Below, piece by piece: positions 8,908 to 18,788 of a DNA stretch of 64,000 bases. A program made the position numbers and the translations under genes. Origin of the DNA: an uncultured Lachnoclostridium sp. (GTDB taxonomy: Bacteria; Bacillota; Clostridia; Lachnospirales; Lachnospiraceae); NCBI GenBank assembly GCA_905212635.1, contig CAJMFH010000012.1, forward strand, positions 5,592-69,591, read 5' to 3'. Within the stretch, counting starts at the first letter, position 1. Every line of letters starts with the position of its first letter. The notes beneath the pieces were generated by a model that had not been told where the DNA came from, did no database searches, and saw only the letters and a list, made by a program, of their open reading frames with translations.

Positions 8908-9891
8908 TCACTTCAAATATTTTTCAAGAACTTCTTTTAATTTCGCCATATCAATCGGTTTCGGAATGTGCATATCCATCCCCGCCTCCTGCGCCATGCA
9001 GATATCATTTCGTGATAAATGGGCAGTCATTGCAACAATCGGAATTATTTTCGCATCTACACGATGTAAATTCCGAATCTTCCTCGTCGCTTCATTTCCA
9101 TTCATCACCGGCATCTCAATATCCATAAAAAGGAGATCAAAATTCCCCGGTTCTGACTGTTCAAACAGTTCTACTGCCTCTTTTCCATCTTTGGCACAAA
9201 CTACTTCAACTTCAAACATTTGCAGAATCTCACATATCACTTCGCGGTTGACGTCGTTGTCTTCTACGATCATAATACGTTTTCCTGGATATACTCTGCG
9301 TTCCTCCGGTTTTTCCTTTTCTTCCGGCTTTTCTTCTTCCTTTTCCATCTCATTTTTCCAATGACCGGCATTTTGATGATTCAGCATCATCTGGATCACC
9401 TGATACGAAGTCATGATCTGCTGCAAACAATAGCGGACACGTTCCGGATCCTGAAGATTCTCCTGCGCGATATACCCCATACCGCCGACTTCATTTACCG
9501 TATCTCTCAGATCATGTATTTCCTGCTCCGGCTCCATCACTTTATGAAGCATCGTCACATCCTGTATCAAAAGAACGTTTTCTCCCTCTTCTCCTGGTGC
9601 CATACGAACCATGATCCACAACGGCTCTGTCTGGTTTGCCGGAGTAAAGACGTGTTCAAATGAAATGGTAAATTTCACGGATTCCTTACAAAAATTCTGC
9701 ACTTCCGGATATTTTTCGTACAGATCCATGCTCTCAAACAGATCCTTTGCACAGGATACCGTTTCCCTTTTTATCCCAAAAAGCCACTCGGCACTTTCCG
9801 AAAGAAAAGTTACCGCGTGGTTTTCCGGTTCGTTTATCATAATCAGTAAGTTCAATTGATCTGCGATCAAATTTAAAATTTGTTTTGTCAT
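8908..9891 (-). CDS. PAS-like, DHp-like and receiver protein lacking a histidine kinase ATPase domain
   Basis: A 327-residue soluble protein. Residues 1 to about 115 look like a PAS sensor fold. Residues 120-172 resemble the dimerisation helix pair of a hybrid histidine kinase and keep a candidate phospho-acceptor His126 in IHDLRD, but the usual following Pro is absent. An acidic Glu/Lys/Pro linker (about 180-203) leads to a complete receiver domain (205-327) with acidic residues 210-211, phospho-acceptor Asp257 in LLFMDIEMP, a Thr in AMTAH and the Lys of PKPID. There is no HATPase domain and no DNA-binding output. It looks like a hybrid kinase with its catalytic domain deleted. It lies 3 bases after prfA inside the translation gene run. 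A role as phospho-relay or allosteric switch is inference. Confidence 0.8.
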   Translation of the reverse strand: MTKQILNLIADQLNLLIMINEPENHAVTFLSESAEWLFGIKRETVSCAKDLFESMDLYEKYPEVQNFCKESVKFTISFEHVFTPANQTEPLWIMVRMAPGEEGENVLLIQDVTMLHKVMEPEQEIHDLRDTVNEVGGMGYIAQENLQDPERVRYCLQQIMTSYQVIQMMLNHQNAGHWKNEMEKEEEKPEEKEKPEERRVYPGKRIMIVEDNDVNREVICEILQMFEVEVVCAKDGKEAVELFEQSEPGNFDLLFMDIEMPVMNGNEATRKIRNLHRVDAKIIPIVAMTAHLSRNDICMAQEAGMDMHIPKPIDMAKLKEVLEKYLK

Positions 9892-9894
9892 ACT

Positions 9895-10968
9895 TTATTC
9901 TTCATTCATAGATGCCAATTTGGCTGCCTGGTCTGCCGCAATCAGACTGTCAATCACTTCACTTAAATCTCCATTGATAATAGCATCCAGACGATGAAGC
10001 GTCAATTTAATACGATGGTCTGTCACTCGTCCCTGTGGGTAATTATACGTACGTATCTTTTCCGAACGATCGCCGGTTCCAATCTGGCTTCGTCTCTTTT
10101 CTGCCTCTTCGTCATGTGCTTTTGCGCACTCCAGTTCATACAATCTGGCACGAAGTACTTTCAATGCTTTATCTTTATTTTTCAGCTGTGATTTTTCATC
10201 CTGACAGGAAATGACAATTCCGGTCGGAATATGGGTCAGACGAACTGCGGAATCCGTCGTATTGACACACTGTCCACCATTTCCGGAAGCACGGAACACA
10301 TCAAATTTACAATCATTCATATCCAGTTCCACTTCAACTTCCTCTACTTCCGGCATAATTGCCACGGTTGCTGTCGAAGTATGGATACGTCCTCCGGATT
10401 CGGTTGCCGGAATACGCTGTACACGGTGTACTCCGCTCTCGTATTTGAGTTTGGAGTAAGCACCGGCACCATTGATCATAAATACAATTTCCTTAAATCC
10501 GCCGATTCCGTTTTCATTGGAGTTCATCGTATCTACTTTCCAATGATTCTGCTCTGCATATTTGCAGTACATACGGTACAGGTCAGCAGCAAACAACGCC
10601 GCTTCATCTCCACCGGCACCGGCACGGATCTCGACGATAACATTCTTTTCATCATTTGGGTCTTTCGGCAGTAAAAGGATTCGAAGTTCCTGTTCAATCT
10701 CTGCCAGACTTGCCTTACATTCATTTAATTCTTCTTTGGCAAGTTCTCTCATCTCTTCGTCTGTCTCTTCATCCAGAATCGCAAGACTGTCTGCAATCCC
10801 TTCTTTTGCACTTTTGTACTCTTTGTATTTTTCTACGACCGGCTCGAGGTCGGACTGTTCTTTCATTAATTTTTGATAACGGCTCTGGTCATTGAGCACA
10901 TCCGGCTCACTCAATTCATTCAGCACTTCTTCATAACGCAAAAGCGTATCTTCCAGCTTATCAAACAT
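9895..10968 (-). CDS. prfA: Peptide chain release factor 1
   Basis: Release factor 1 reads UAA and UAG stop codons and triggers peptide release. The GGQ motif lies in [14 protein letters not shown] and the anticodon-like PAT motif in RIPATESGG. Length (357 residues from this start) fits the family. I chose the ATG at 10968 ([14 protein letters not shown]) because family members begin at this point. An ATG six bases earlier (10974) is also possible. The start region nearly overlaps the stop of prmC, whose product methylates the GGQ glutamine, a classical operon pair. The PAS/receiver gene follows after 3 bases. Confidence 0.95.
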   Translation of the reverse strand: MFDKLEDTLLRYEEVLNELSEPDVLNDQSRYQKLMKEQSDLEPVVEKYKEYKSAKEGIADSLAILDEETDEEMRELAKEELNECKASLAEIEQELRILLLPKDPNDEKNVIVEIRAGAGGDEAALFAADLYRMYCKYAEQNHWKVDTMNSNENGIGGFKEIVFMINGAGAYSKLKYESGVHRVQRIPATESGGRIHTSTATVAIMPEVEEVEVELDMNDCKFDVFRASGNGGQCVNTTDSAVRLTHIPTGIVISCQDEKSQLKNKDKALKVLRARLYELECAKAHDEEAEKRRSQIGTGDRSEKIRTYNYPQGRVTDHRIKLTLHRLDAIINGDLSEVIDSLIAADQAAKLASMNEE

Positions 10969-10970
10969 AA

Positions 10971-11855
10971 TCATTTTCCTTTCTGTGACAGTCTTCCCCA
11001 CACGACGCGGTCAAGTCCTGCCAGGTCTTTTTTTATCTCAATATCGGTAAACCCGTTTTTCTCAAATAACTGCTTTACTTGCTCGCCTTGATTGTAACCA
11101 ATCTCTACCATAAGTATTCCCGTCTCTTCAAGATAAAACGGTGCTTTTTCCAAAATCTTTTCATAAAATACCAGACCGCTTTTTCCGCCATCCAGAGCAA
11201 GAAGCGGCTCATGATCGATTACTTCCGGCATCAGCCTGGAAAGTTCGTCGGTCTCAATATACGGCGGATTGGAAACGATCAGATCAAATTTCCCCTCTAT
11301 AGGTTCCCATAAATTTCCAATTTTATAGGTAATCTCCGGTTTTCTGACCTTGCCACTCCAGCCGTTTTTCTCAAGATTCTTCTCATTCTGTCTCGCGGTC
11401 TCTATGGCAGTTTCCGAAATATCACTCATTGTCACAGACTTCGGTGTGCCACAGAAGGCAATGCTCAGCCCGATACAGCCGGATCCCGTACACAAATCCA
11501 GTACCGTCTTCTCCTCTGAGACTTTGACTGCCGTTTCTACTAAAATTTCCGTATCCTGCCTCGGGATCAGCACCCCTTCTCTTACCAAAAAGGGAAGCCC
11601 CATAAACTCCGTGTAACCGAGAATATATTCCAACGGAATACGCTGACACCGTCTGGAAATTTTTTCCAAATATGTGTTGGCTGTCTGTGGCTCTGCCTGC
11701 TCATTCTGTTCTAAAAAGAACCGGCTTCTCGTATACGAAAAAGGTTCCTCGCTAAGGCAGGACTGAAACAGATACCACGCATTTAATTCTGCCTCCGGCA
11801 CTTCATTTTCTGTCAATTTCCGGATTCCTTCCCGGTACAATTCCTGTAATGTCAT
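10971..11855 (-). CDS. prmC: Release factor glutamine methyltransferase
   Basis: A 294-residue methyltransferase that modifies the glutamine of the GGQ motif in release factors using S-adenosylmethionine. The N-terminal helical domain (about 1-95) binds the release factor. The Rossmann domain shows the SAM-binding motif [14 protein letters not shown] (about 118-131) and the catalytic NPPY motif in IVSNPPYIE (about 185-193). The gene is directly upstream of prfA and follows the DUF1385 gene by 18 bases. The order rpmE-DUF1385-prmC-prfA is common in clostridia. Confidence 0.95.
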   Translation of the reverse strand: MTLQELYREGIRKLTENEVPEAELNAWYLFQSCLSEEPFSYTRSRFFLEQNEQAEPQTANTYLEKISRRCQRIPLEYILGYTEFMGLPFLVREGVLIPRQDTEILVETAVKVSEEKTVLDLCTGSGCIGLSIAFCGTPKSVTMSDISETAIETARQNEKNLEKNGWSGKVRKPEITYKIGNLWEPIEGKFDLIVSNPPYIETDELSRLMPEVIDHEPLLALDGGKSGLVFYEKILEKAPFYLEETGILMVEIGYNQGEQVKQLFEKNGFTDIEIKKDLAGLDRVVWGRLSQKGK

Positions 11856-11873
11856 AGGTTCCTCCCGGACAGA

Positions 11874-12902
11874 TTACTGCTCTTTTTCTTCCGTCGGTGC
11901 GGCTTCATCAAAATACCGGTCAAGTGCCTGTAAGATCTCATCGTTTTCATCTTCGACATCAACTACTTCAAAGCCCTCTTCTTCCGGCTTTTCTTCCTCA
12001 TAATGAGCCAGGAAGTCCCGCCAGTCAAATACGGCTTCAACCGAAGCAATCGCCACTTCCAGCATACTGTCATCCGGTTCCCTCGTTGTCAGTGCCTGTA
12101 GCCATAATCCCGGCTTGCTCAGCACATTGACTACCGGATTTTCAGATTTTCCGGCAAGGGAAATAAATTCATAGGAAAGCCCGGCAATTACCGGAATCAG
12201 TAAAATACGAAGTACCATACGGATCCACATATTTGGCACGGAAATAAACATAAACAACAGGATACTTACAAACATTACGACCAGCATAAAACTGGTTCCG
12301 CAGCGCTTATGTACCATCGTCTGTTTTTTCGCATTTTCAACCGTCAGTTCCATTCCGTTTTCAATACAATTAATACATTTATGCTCGGCACCGTGATACA
12401 TAAATACCCGGCGGATATCTTCCAGCAGGGAAATTGCTTTTACGTAGCCGACAAAAAGCGCGACACGGATCACCCCTTCGATCAGTCCACGCAGCTGGAT
12501 TGACGGAACAATCTTATGAAGTTTCTCCGAAATGAAAAACGGCAGTAATACAAAAAGACCAATTGCGACAATGATGGCAGCTACAAGTGCCAGTCCCATC
12601 CACAGATCATTGGTTTTCTGGTTCTCTTTTGCACTTTCTTTTTCCTTTTCTTCTTCCTCTTCCCAAAAACTTGCTGAATAGTTTAATGTGCCCATTCCCA
12701 TCTTCAAGGATTCTGCAAAGGCAAAAATTCCTCGGATGATCGGGAGTTTCGCAATCGCGTATTTTTCTTTGAGACTTTTGTAATCTTCTACTTTCACTTC
12801 AATCTGTCCATCTGGCTTTCGCACAGAAACAGCATATTGGCTTTTGCCCTTCATCATAACTCCTTCGATGACAGCCTGTCCGCCAATTCCCGAATATTTC
12901 AT
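11874..12902 (-). CDS. DUF1385 membrane protein
   Basis: A 342-residue protein that begins MKYSGIGGQAVIEGVMMKG, the signature start of DUF1385 proteins. Hydrophobic segments occur at about 105-130, 145-165, 205-225 and 228-250. The conserved MYHGAEHKCINCIE motif (about 165-180) contains a His and two Cys that could bind metal. The C-terminus is strongly acidic. The function of the family is unknown; its steady linkage to rpmE, prmC and prfA suggests a link to translation, as inference. The ATG is preceded by GGAGGCAGAAT. No separate strong promoter was identified. Confidence 0.9.
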   Translation of the reverse strand: MKYSGIGGQAVIEGVMMKGKSQYAVSVRKPDGQIEVKVEDYKSLKEKYAIAKLPIIRGIFAFAESLKMGMGTLNYSASFWEEEEEKEKESAKENQKTNDLWMGLALVAAIIVAIGLFVLLPFFISEKLHKIVPSIQLRGLIEGVIRVALFVGYVKAISLLEDIRRVFMYHGAEHKCINCIENGMELTVENAKKQTMVHKRCGTSFMLVVMFVSILLFMFISVPNMWIRMVLRILLIPVIAGLSYEFISLAGKSENPVVNVLSKPGLWLQALTTREPDDSMLEVAIASVEAVFDWRDFLAHYEEEKPEEEGFEVVDVEDENDEILQALDRYFDEAAPTEEKEQ

Positions 12903-12954
12903 ATTCTGCCTCCATTCCGCATCCGCTTCACGTTACATTTCCGCTTTATATAGA

Positions 12955-13005
12955 ACAACTCCGCAGTTCTCAAGTACCTTTCGATACAGAAACCTGCGGA
13001 GCCTT
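12955..13005 (-). terminator. Terminator after rpmE
   Basis: On the minus strand CTCCGCAG (12994-13001) pairs with CTGCGGAG (12959-12966) and is followed by a TTGTTCT tract. It lies 20 bases after the L31 stop. The long loop (27 bases) makes it a moderate candidate; partial read-through into the DUF1385-prmC-prfA run is plausible. Confidence 0.55.
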
Positions 13006-13023
13006 TATGTGTTCATTCTCTGC

Positions 13024-13224
13024 TTATTTCAAGCCATATTTACGATTGAACTTATCAATCGCACCACGAGCTGCCATGGACTTCTGCTGTCCTGTATAGA
13101 ATGGATGGCATTTGGAACATACTTCAACATGAATGTCTTCCTTTGTTGAACCTGTTACGAATTCATTACCACAGTTGCAAACAACCTTTGCCTGGTAATA
13201 TTCTGGATGGATTCCCTCTCTCAT
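13024..13224 (-). CDS. rpmE: 50S ribosomal protein L31, zinc-binding form
   Basis: A 66-residue ribosomal protein. [19 protein letters not shown] and [10 protein letters not shown] show the CxC and CxxC pairs of the zinc-containing (C+) L31 type, which is typically replaced by a zinc-free paralogue during zinc limitation. I take the ATG at 13224 because AGGTG lies six bases before it; a GTG at 13233 would add three residues. It has its own promoter behind rho and a hairpin after it. Confidence 0.95.
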   Translation of the reverse strand: MREGIHPEYYQAKVVCNCGNEFVTGSTKEDIHVEVCSKCHPFYTGQQKSMAARGAIDKFNRKYGLK

Positions 13225-13288
13225 GATTTTCACCTCACTACTTCTATTTTACTAAAAAAATGTGTCATTTTTCAAAATCAGCTTTTTT

Positions 13289-13317
13289 ATTGTACCACGC
13301 CTTCAAACAAAATGCAA
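13289..13317 (-). promoter_or_regulatory. Sigma-A type promoter for rpmE
   Basis: On the minus strand TTGCAT (13312-13317) and TACAAT (13289-13294) are 17 bases apart. It lies between the rho stop codon and rpmE. Confidence 0.6.
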
Positions 13318-13324
13318 GCAATTT

Positions 13325-15229
13325 TTAATGAAGTTTGATTTTTTTAATGGTTTCAATAAATTCTTTGTTGTTTTTCGTTCTGCGGAACAAATTAATGATC
13401 TGTTCCAGATTGCCGTCAGTATTCGGAGAAGCACCTAACGCCTTTCGCATAATGTATACGGCTTCCAGTTCATTTTGATCAAGGAGCAGATCTTCCCGCC
13501 GTGTACTGGATTTCTGAATATCGATTGCCGGGAATACCCGCTTTTCTGACAAATGTCTGTCAAGTACAAGTTCCATGTTACCGGTTCCCTTAAATTCTTC
13601 GAATACAACATCGTCCATACGGCTTCCCGTATCAACCAGTGCTGTTGCAAGTACCGTCAGGCTGCCACCTTCACGCATATTTCTCGCTGCACCGAAGAAT
13701 CGTTTTGGCATATGAAGTGCCGCCGGATCCAGACCACCGGAAAGCGTACGTCCACTCGGCGTAACCGTGAGGTTATATGCTCTCGCCAGACGGGTAATGC
13801 TGTCAAGCAGCACCACAACATCGTCGCCGCCTTCCACAAGACGTTTTGCTCTCTCAATTACCATCTCCGAAACACGTTTATGATTTTCCGGAAGTTCGTC
13901 AAATGTCGAATAAATAACTTCAACCTTTTCGCCGGCAATGGATTCTTTGATGTCCGTTACTTCCTCCGGACGCTCATCGATCAAAAGAATCAATAAATGC
14001 ATATCCGGATAGTTATGGGTAATCGCGCTTGCTACCTGTTTCAACAATGTTGTCTTACCGGTTTTTGGCTGTGATACGATCATTCCACGCTGTCCCTTAC
14101 CGATTGGCGCGATCAGATCCAGCATTCGCATCGAAACACCTGAATTGCTTGTTTCCAAATGAATTCTTTCGTTTGGAAAAATTGGTGTCAGGTCTTCAAA
14201 TTTATTACGATGTGCCAAATACGTAATCGGGCGCTCATTTACTTTTGTCATATACAAAAGCGCGCTGAATTTTTCATTCTGTGTACGCACACGAAGATTT
14301 CCTTCAATGATATCTCCGGTACGAAGTCCGAAGCGCCGCAAAAATGCCGGTGATACATAGACATCATTGTCACCCGGAAGGAAATTGTCGCAGCGGATAA
14401 ACGCATAGCCTTCGGGCATGATCTCAAGAATTCCTTTTTTGGTAATTCCACTGTCAAGCTCTTTCATTTCCGTCGGATGTACATCCAGTACCTGACGGTC
14501 TTTGGCAATCGTGATCAGCCCTGCCTTAATGACCTCTTCAATCGTGCGGTATGGCTGATGTTCCTGCATTGTCTCTGAATATCCATTGTCATGCGACGAA
14601 TTTTCCTGCGAAGAATAATGAGCATTATTCTGGGCATTGGTATGATAATTATTGTTCTGATAATTGTTGCTCTGGTAGTTGTTATTCTGGTGACTACCAT
14701 TCTGATAGCTGTTATTCTGATAGTTACTGTTCTGGTGACCGCCATTCTGATAGCCGTTATTCTGGTAATTACTGTTCTGATGACCGCCATTCTGATAATT
14801 GTTATTCTGGTAATTACTGTTCTGATGACCGCCATTCTGGTAGCTGTTATTCTGGTAATTATTACTCTGATAATTGCTGCTCTGGTAGTTATTTTGATAA
14901 TTACCGTGAGAAGATGCACCGCGTCCTCTGTAATTTCTTGAATTATTATTCTGGGAAGGTACATACGTATATACTTTCTTTTCCTTCTCCGGTTCACTCT
15001 TCTTTTCTACCAGTTTTTCTGCCGGCTTTTCCTCCGTCTTCTTTCCCGGAAGTTCTGCCGGTTTAAGGATATCCGCCGGCTTCACCGGACGAACGACACT
15101 CTGTGAAAGAATCTCTGCTTTCTTCAATTCCTCAATCAATTCTGCTTTACGCAATGCGGAAATTCCGCTAAGACCCTTTTCCTTCGCCATCTCACGAAGT
15201 TCTTTTAATGATAATTTTGTAAAATCCAT
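13325..15229 (-). CDS. rho: Transcription termination factor Rho with a large Asn/Gln/Tyr-rich insert
   Basis: A 634-residue Rho, a hexameric RNA helicase that ends transcription. The N-terminal Rho_N helical domain is at about 1-45. A Lys/Glu/Pro linker follows to about 90. Residues 93-216 form a low-complexity insert rich in Asn, Gln, Tyr, Gly and His with four near-perfect 15-residue repeats (130-189). The RNA-binding cold-shock-like domain follows (about 225-340), then the ATPase core with Walker [10 protein letters not shown] (386-394) and [15 protein letters not shown]. The insert resembles the prion-like or disordered domains reported in some clostridial and Bacteroides Rho proteins. 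Typical Rho is about 420 residues. It lies between a nucleotide-sugar pyrophosphorylase gene (27-base gap) and rpmE. Confidence 0.95.
   Translation of the reverse strand: MDFTKLSLKELREMAKEKGLSGISALRKAELIEELKKAEILSQSVVRPVKPADILKPAELPGKKTEEKPAEKLVEKKSEPEKEKKVYTYVPSQNNNSRNYRGRGASSHGNYQNNYQSSNYQSNNYQNNSYQNGGHQNSNYQNNNYQNGGHQNSNYQNNGYQNGGHQNSNYQNNSYQNGSHQNNNYQSNNYQNNNYHTNAQNNAHYSSQENSSHDNGYSETMQEHQPYRTIEEVIKAGLITIAKDRQVLDVHPTEMKELDSGITKKGILEIMPEGYAFIRCDNFLPGDNDVYVSPAFLRRFGLRTGDIIEGNLRVRTQNEKFSALLYMTKVNERPITYLAHRNKFEDLTPIFPNERIHLETSNSGVSMRMLDLIAPIGKGQRGMIVSQPKTGKTTLLKQVASAITHNYPDMHLLILLIDERPEEVTDIKESIAGEKVEVIYSTFDELPENHKRVSEMVIERAKRLVEGGDDVVVLLDSITRLARAYNLTVTPSGRTLSGGLDPAALHMPKRFFGAARNMREGGSLTVLATALVDTGSRMDDVVFEEFKGTGNMELVLDRHLSEKRVFPAIDIQKSSTRREDLLLDQNELEAVYIMRKALGASPNTDGNLEQIINLFRRTKNNKEFIETIKKIKLH
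14663..14842 (-). repeat. Four tandem 45-bp repeats inside rho
   Basis: Four in-frame copies of a 45-base unit encode [14 protein letters not shown] plus one variable residue (Asn, Gly or Ser); the last copy is more diverged. The repeats form the core of the Asn/Gln-rich insert. Such coding repeats can change copy number by slippage without breaking the frame. Confidence 0.9.
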
Positions 15230-15256
15230 TCCATCGTCCTTTCTAAAATCTTATCC

Positions 15257-16495
15257 CTAAAATACAATTCCATTTTTTTCCATTAATTCTCTGGCACTTT
15301 CCAGAGAATCTACTCCGGTTGCATTTTTTATCGGCGCAAATTCTTTTTCTCTCTCCACTTCAAAGGAAAGACAGTTGTCCATCATATGAATCATGTCAAG
15401 CACCAGTGTCTCAAACTTATATCCATTTGGCTTATCCGGCTTAATCTGATTTCCTTCTGCATCCATATAGGGAATTTTCTTTTCTACAATATGGGTAGGG
15501 AGATTTTCATTCATGATCTTCTCAAGTGTCGCTACAGAGAAAAGATAATTTAGTATCACACCATAATTATACAACAATTTTCCCTGTTTGTCACGCAAAT
15601 GTATCATTTCTTCTGTCATTTCATAATATTCCACGATAGAAGGTCTGCCGTCTTCGAGACAGAGCACTCCTACTTTTTCATAAGGATCGGCTTTTGCAAC
15701 CACTTTCGAACCGCATACACAGCCATGTTTGAGCACGGCTCCGACAAATACCGGATCCGCAATCTTCTGTAACACATTGTCCACAGAAAATACATTAAGC
15801 CATTCCACGCCAAGTTTTTTTACCGTATCCAGAAGTCCGGCGCGCACCATCGAAATAAACCATCCACCATTTCCATTTGGCGACGTGGAGATACGCCCTT
15901 TCTCTTCCATATAAATCTTTCCGTCGTAACTAACCGACGGTGCCATCTGCTGAACAAAGAAAAATACATATTCTTCGTTATAGCCAAAAAATTTCTTCTC
16001 TTTAAAAAATTCAACGGTATCTTTGTTATTTTTTTCACTTGTCATAATGAAAAGCGGAACCCAGACTCCGGTTTCCCTGACAACATCCATAATATTGTGG
16101 ATCAACTGCTCGAACAAATATAATTCTTTATGTACCCCTACATTGAGCATTCCCTTTGGTTTATCCAGTCCAAGACGGGTTCCCTGACCTCCTGCCAAAA
16201 GAACAGCTCCTACTTTGCCGGCGCGGATTGCTTCGCACCCCATCTTTCGATATTCGTCTTTTTCTTTTTGAATTTCTTCCAGAGTTACCGCACCAAGTGG
16301 TTCCAGTTTCCCCTTTTCCACTTCCGTGGTATCTTTCTTCAGCAGATCCAACAGGGTAATATCCATTCTCTCAATCTGCGCCAGAAGATTCTCCTGATTT
16401 TCCTTCGTGAGCTCGTCATAATATGCCAGCAGATGCTGCTGTCCCGCCTGCTCACATTTCCGCTTTGCCTCTTCTAAAGTCATAGTCTGCTCCAT
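15257..16495 (-). CDS. UDPGP-type nucleotide-sugar pyrophosphorylase
   Basis: A 412-residue protein of the UDP-glucose/UDP-N-acetylglucosamine pyrophosphorylase type 1 family. The nucleotide-binding motif LLAGGQGTRLGLDKPKG (about residues 97-113) is complete, and the family's TSPNGNGG motif is present around 206-213. It is expected to make a UDP-sugar from UTP and a sugar-1-phosphate in the cytoplasm. Whether the sugar is GlcNAc or another hexose cannot be decided by eye; a separate GlmU-type enzyme would normally supply UDP-GlcNAc in Firmicutes. It opens a minus-strand run towards rho and shares a bidirectional promoter region with malic enzyme. Confidence 0.85.
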   Translation of the reverse strand: MEQTMTLEEAKRKCEQAGQQHLLAYYDELTKENQENLLAQIERMDITLLDLLKKDTTEVEKGKLEPLGAVTLEEIQKEKDEYRKMGCEAIRAGKVGAVLLAGGQGTRLGLDKPKGMLNVGVHKELYLFEQLIHNIMDVVRETGVWVPLFIMTSEKNNKDTVEFFKEKKFFGYNEEYVFFFVQQMAPSVSYDGKIYMEEKGRISTSPNGNGGWFISMVRAGLLDTVKKLGVEWLNVFSVDNVLQKIADPVFVGAVLKHGCVCGSKVVAKADPYEKVGVLCLEDGRPSIVEYYEMTEEMIHLRDKQGKLLYNYGVILNYLFSVATLEKIMNENLPTHIVEKKIPYMDAEGNQIKPDKPNGYKFETLVLDMIHMMDNCLSFEVEREKEFAPIKNATGVDSLESARELMEKNGIVF

Positions 16496-16554
16496 TCTTT
16501 CCTTCTATTGGGATTTATTCCGAATCCCACTCCTGATTACAGATACTTATTCTT

Positions 16555-16582
16555 ATTGTACCATTTTTTTGAAAATACACAA
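16555..16582 (-). promoter_or_regulatory. Sigma-A type promoter for the UDPGP gene
   Basis: Minus strand TTGTGT (16577-16582) and TACAAT (16555-16560) with a 16-base spacer. The start codon lies about 60 bases downstream. Confidence 0.5.
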
Positions 16583-16611
16583 CCCTTTAAATCATTTTAA
16601 TTCCATTTCTG

Positions 16612-16640
16612 TTGTTTTTCAAACCAAAAAGTGATAATAT
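16612..16640 (+). promoter_or_regulatory. Possible promoter for the malic enzyme operon
   Basis: TTGTTT (16612-16617) and TAATAT (16635-16640) with a 17-base spacer, about 57 bases before the start codon. The -10 hexamer is a weak match. Confidence 0.4.
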
Positions 16641-16696
16641 AAATATGTATGCAAAAAAACGAACAGGGATTTTCCCACAAAGAACGGAGGATTACA

Positions 16697-17851
16697 ATGA
16701 CAAACAGTGAAAAAGCACTGGCTTTACACAAAGAATGGAATGGAAAAATCGAAACAACCCCAAAATGCGAAGTAAAATCAAGAGAAGATCTGGCACTTGC
16801 CTATACTCCGGGTGTCGCTGAACCTTGCAAAGTGATTGCCGAAGACAAGGAAGCTGCTTATCAATATACGATCAAATCCAACACCGTAGCTGTCGTTTCT
16901 GACGGAAGTGCCGTACTGGGCCTCGGAAACATCGGTGCTGCTGCCGCTATGCCGGTCATGGAAGGAAAAGCGGTATTATTTAAGGAATTTGGAAATGTCA
17001 ATGCGTTTCCAATCTGCTTAGACACACAGGATACTGAAGAAATCATCAAAACCGTAGTAAATATCGCTCCCGCTTTTGGTGGCATTAATCTGGAAGACAT
17101 TTCTGCTCCACGCTGCTTTGAGATAGAAAGCCGTTTGAAAGAGCTTTTAGATATCCCGGTATTCCACGACGACCAGCATGGAACTGCCATCGTCGTTCTT
17201 GCCGGCATCATCAATGCCCTGAAAGTTACGGGCAAAAAGAAAGAAGACTGTAAAATTGTGGTAAACGGTGCCGGTTCCGCGGGGATTGCGATCAGCAAAC
17301 TCCTTCTCCGCTATGGTTTTCCACACCTTACCCTCTGTGATAAATCGGGAATCTTAAACAAAGATTCCAAAGATCTGAACTGGATGCAGAAGGAAATGAT
17401 GGAAGTAACAAATCTGGAAGGCAGATCCGGCACACTGGCAGATGCTTTTGTCGGTGCTGACATATTTGTCGGTGTATCTGCTCCTAATATTGTCAGCGAA
17501 GAAATGGTAGCTTCGATGAATAAAGATGCCATTCTTTTTGCGATGGCAAATCCTACACCGGAAATCATGCCGGATCTCGCAAAGAAAGCCGGTGCAAAAG
17601 TAGTCGGTACCGGTCGTTCAGATTTTCCAAATCAGGTAAATAACGTTGTTGCCTTCCCTGGTATTTTCAAAGGTGCTCTGGAAGGGCGCGCCACCCAGAT
17701 CACAGAAGAGATGAAACTGGCTGCTGCCCTTGCTCTGGCTTCCCTTGTACCGGAGGAAGAGTTAAACGAAGACAATATTCTTCCGGAAGCCTTTGATTCC
17801 CGCGTAGCAGATGTCGTAAGTGCTGCCGTAAAAGAACATATCCATGAATAG
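16697..17851 (+). CDS. NAD(P)-dependent malic enzyme
   Basis: A 384-residue short-type malic enzyme, which decarboxylates malate to pyruvate with reduction of NAD or NADP. Family motifs include SREDLALAYTPGVAEPC near the N-terminus, the metal-binding FHDDQHGTAIV (about 150-160), the nucleotide-binding GAGSAGIA (about 185-192) and ALFAMANPTPEI-like sequence at about 280. I place the start at 16697 because CGGAGG lies seven bases before this ATG; upstream in-frame codons lack a ribosome site. The stop codon overlaps the start of the radical SAM gene by 8 bases. Confidence 0.95.
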   Translation: MTNSEKALALHKEWNGKIETTPKCEVKSREDLALAYTPGVAEPCKVIAEDKEAAYQYTIKSNTVAVVSDGSAVLGLGNIGAAAAMPVMEGKAVLFKEFGNVNAFPICLDTQDTEEIIKTVVNIAPAFGGINLEDISAPRCFEIESRLKELLDIPVFHDDQHGTAIVVLAGIINALKVTGKKKEDCKIVVNGAGSAGIAISKLLLRYGFPHLTLCDKSGILNKDSKDLNWMQKEMMEVTNLEGRSGTLADAFVGADIFVGVSAPNIVSEEMVASMNKDAILFAMANPTPEIMPDLAKKAGAKVVGTGRSDFPNQVNNVVAFPGIFKGALEGRATQITEEMKLAAALALASLVPEEELNEDNILPEAFDSRVADVVSAAVKEHIHE

Positions 17852-18788
17852 TCGAAAAATGTGGGGAGAAAAACCCTACCATTCTTTGGATTATGAAATG
17901 AAACACCGCTTTGGGGAGAAAGTTTATAAAATCTCCCTGGACGGCGGTATGACTTGTCCCAACCGCGACGGCACACTGGATACACGTGGCTGTATCTTTT
18001 GCAGTGGAAATGGTTCCGGTGATTTTGCCGCTCCCCGCTGTTCTTCTGTCACAGAACAGATCACACAGGGAATTGAGGGAATTAAAAAGAGAAAACAGGT
18101 AGGTCATAAATTCATCGCCTATTTCCAGTCTTTTACAAACACGTACGCACCGGTCTCCTATTTGGAGCCACTTTATAAAGAAGCTCTCGCTCATCCGGAT
18201 GTGGTCATGCTTTCCATCGCCACCAGACCGGACTGTCTGCCGTCGGAAGTGCTTGAACTGCTCGCAGAATGCAATCGTATCAAACCTGTGATCGTAGAAC
18301 TGGGACTTCAGACAAGCAGGGAATCCACCGCACAGTTTATCCGCCGTGGATATCCGCTTTCTGCATACGACAAAGCCATCTCACAATTAAAGGCTCTTGG
18401 CATAGAAGTCGTCACTCATGTGATTGCCGGACTCCCCGGCGAGAACAGCCGGGATTTTTTTAACACACTGGAACATGTGTCGGTCTGCCATAGCGATGGC
18501 ATAAAAATTCAATTGCTGCATATTCTAAAAGGGACAGACCTCGCAGCTCTTTATGAATCCGGTCAGTGTCCGGTACTCACGCAGAACGAATACATTGATC
18601 TCGTCTTACAGGCAATTGCTCTTCTGCCACCCGAAATGACGATTCACCGTCTTACCGGAGATGGACCGAAAGAACTTCTGCTCGCCCCTTTGTGGAGCAG
18701 CCGCAAACGTGAAGTATTAAACGAAATCCATAAACAATTAAAACAGCAGGACATCTGGCAAGGAAAGGAGTACAGGAATCATGAATGA
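17844..18788 (+). CDS. Radical SAM protein of the YhcC type (TIGR01212-like)
   Basis: A 314-residue radical SAM protein. The iron-sulfur cysteines fall in the spaced arrangement typical of this family: CPNRDGTLDTRGCIFC, with the CxxC pair at the end. It also has GLQTSRESTAQFIRRGY and the family's HVIAGLPGE motif (about 190-200). The biochemical substrate of YhcC proteins is not established; tRNA or rRNA modification has been suggested. Its start overlaps the malic enzyme gene by 8 bases and its end overlaps the DUF4364 gene by 8 bases, so the three form one operon. Confidence 0.9.
   Translation: MNSRKMWGEKPYHSLDYEMKHRFGEKVYKISLDGGMTCPNRDGTLDTRGCIFCSGNGSGDFAAPRCSSVTEQITQGIEGIKKRKQVGHKFIAYFQSFTNTYAPVSYLEPLYKEALAHPDVVMLSIATRPDCLPSEVLELLAECNRIKPVIVELGLQTSRESTAQFIRRGYPLSAYDKAISQLKALGIEVVTHVIAGLPGENSRDFFNTLEHVSVCHSDGIKIQLLHILKGTDLAALYESGQCPVLTQNEYIDLVLQAIALLPPEMTIHRLTGDGPKELLLAPLWSSRKREVLNEIHKQLKQQDIWQGKEYRNHE

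Noticed and set aside
14515..15066. Long open frames in other phases across the rho repeat, rich in Ile/Arg/Thr or Cys/Ser/Tyr
   Set aside because: They are by-products of the 45-base repeat in rho; composition is absurd for a real protein and no ribosome site precedes them.
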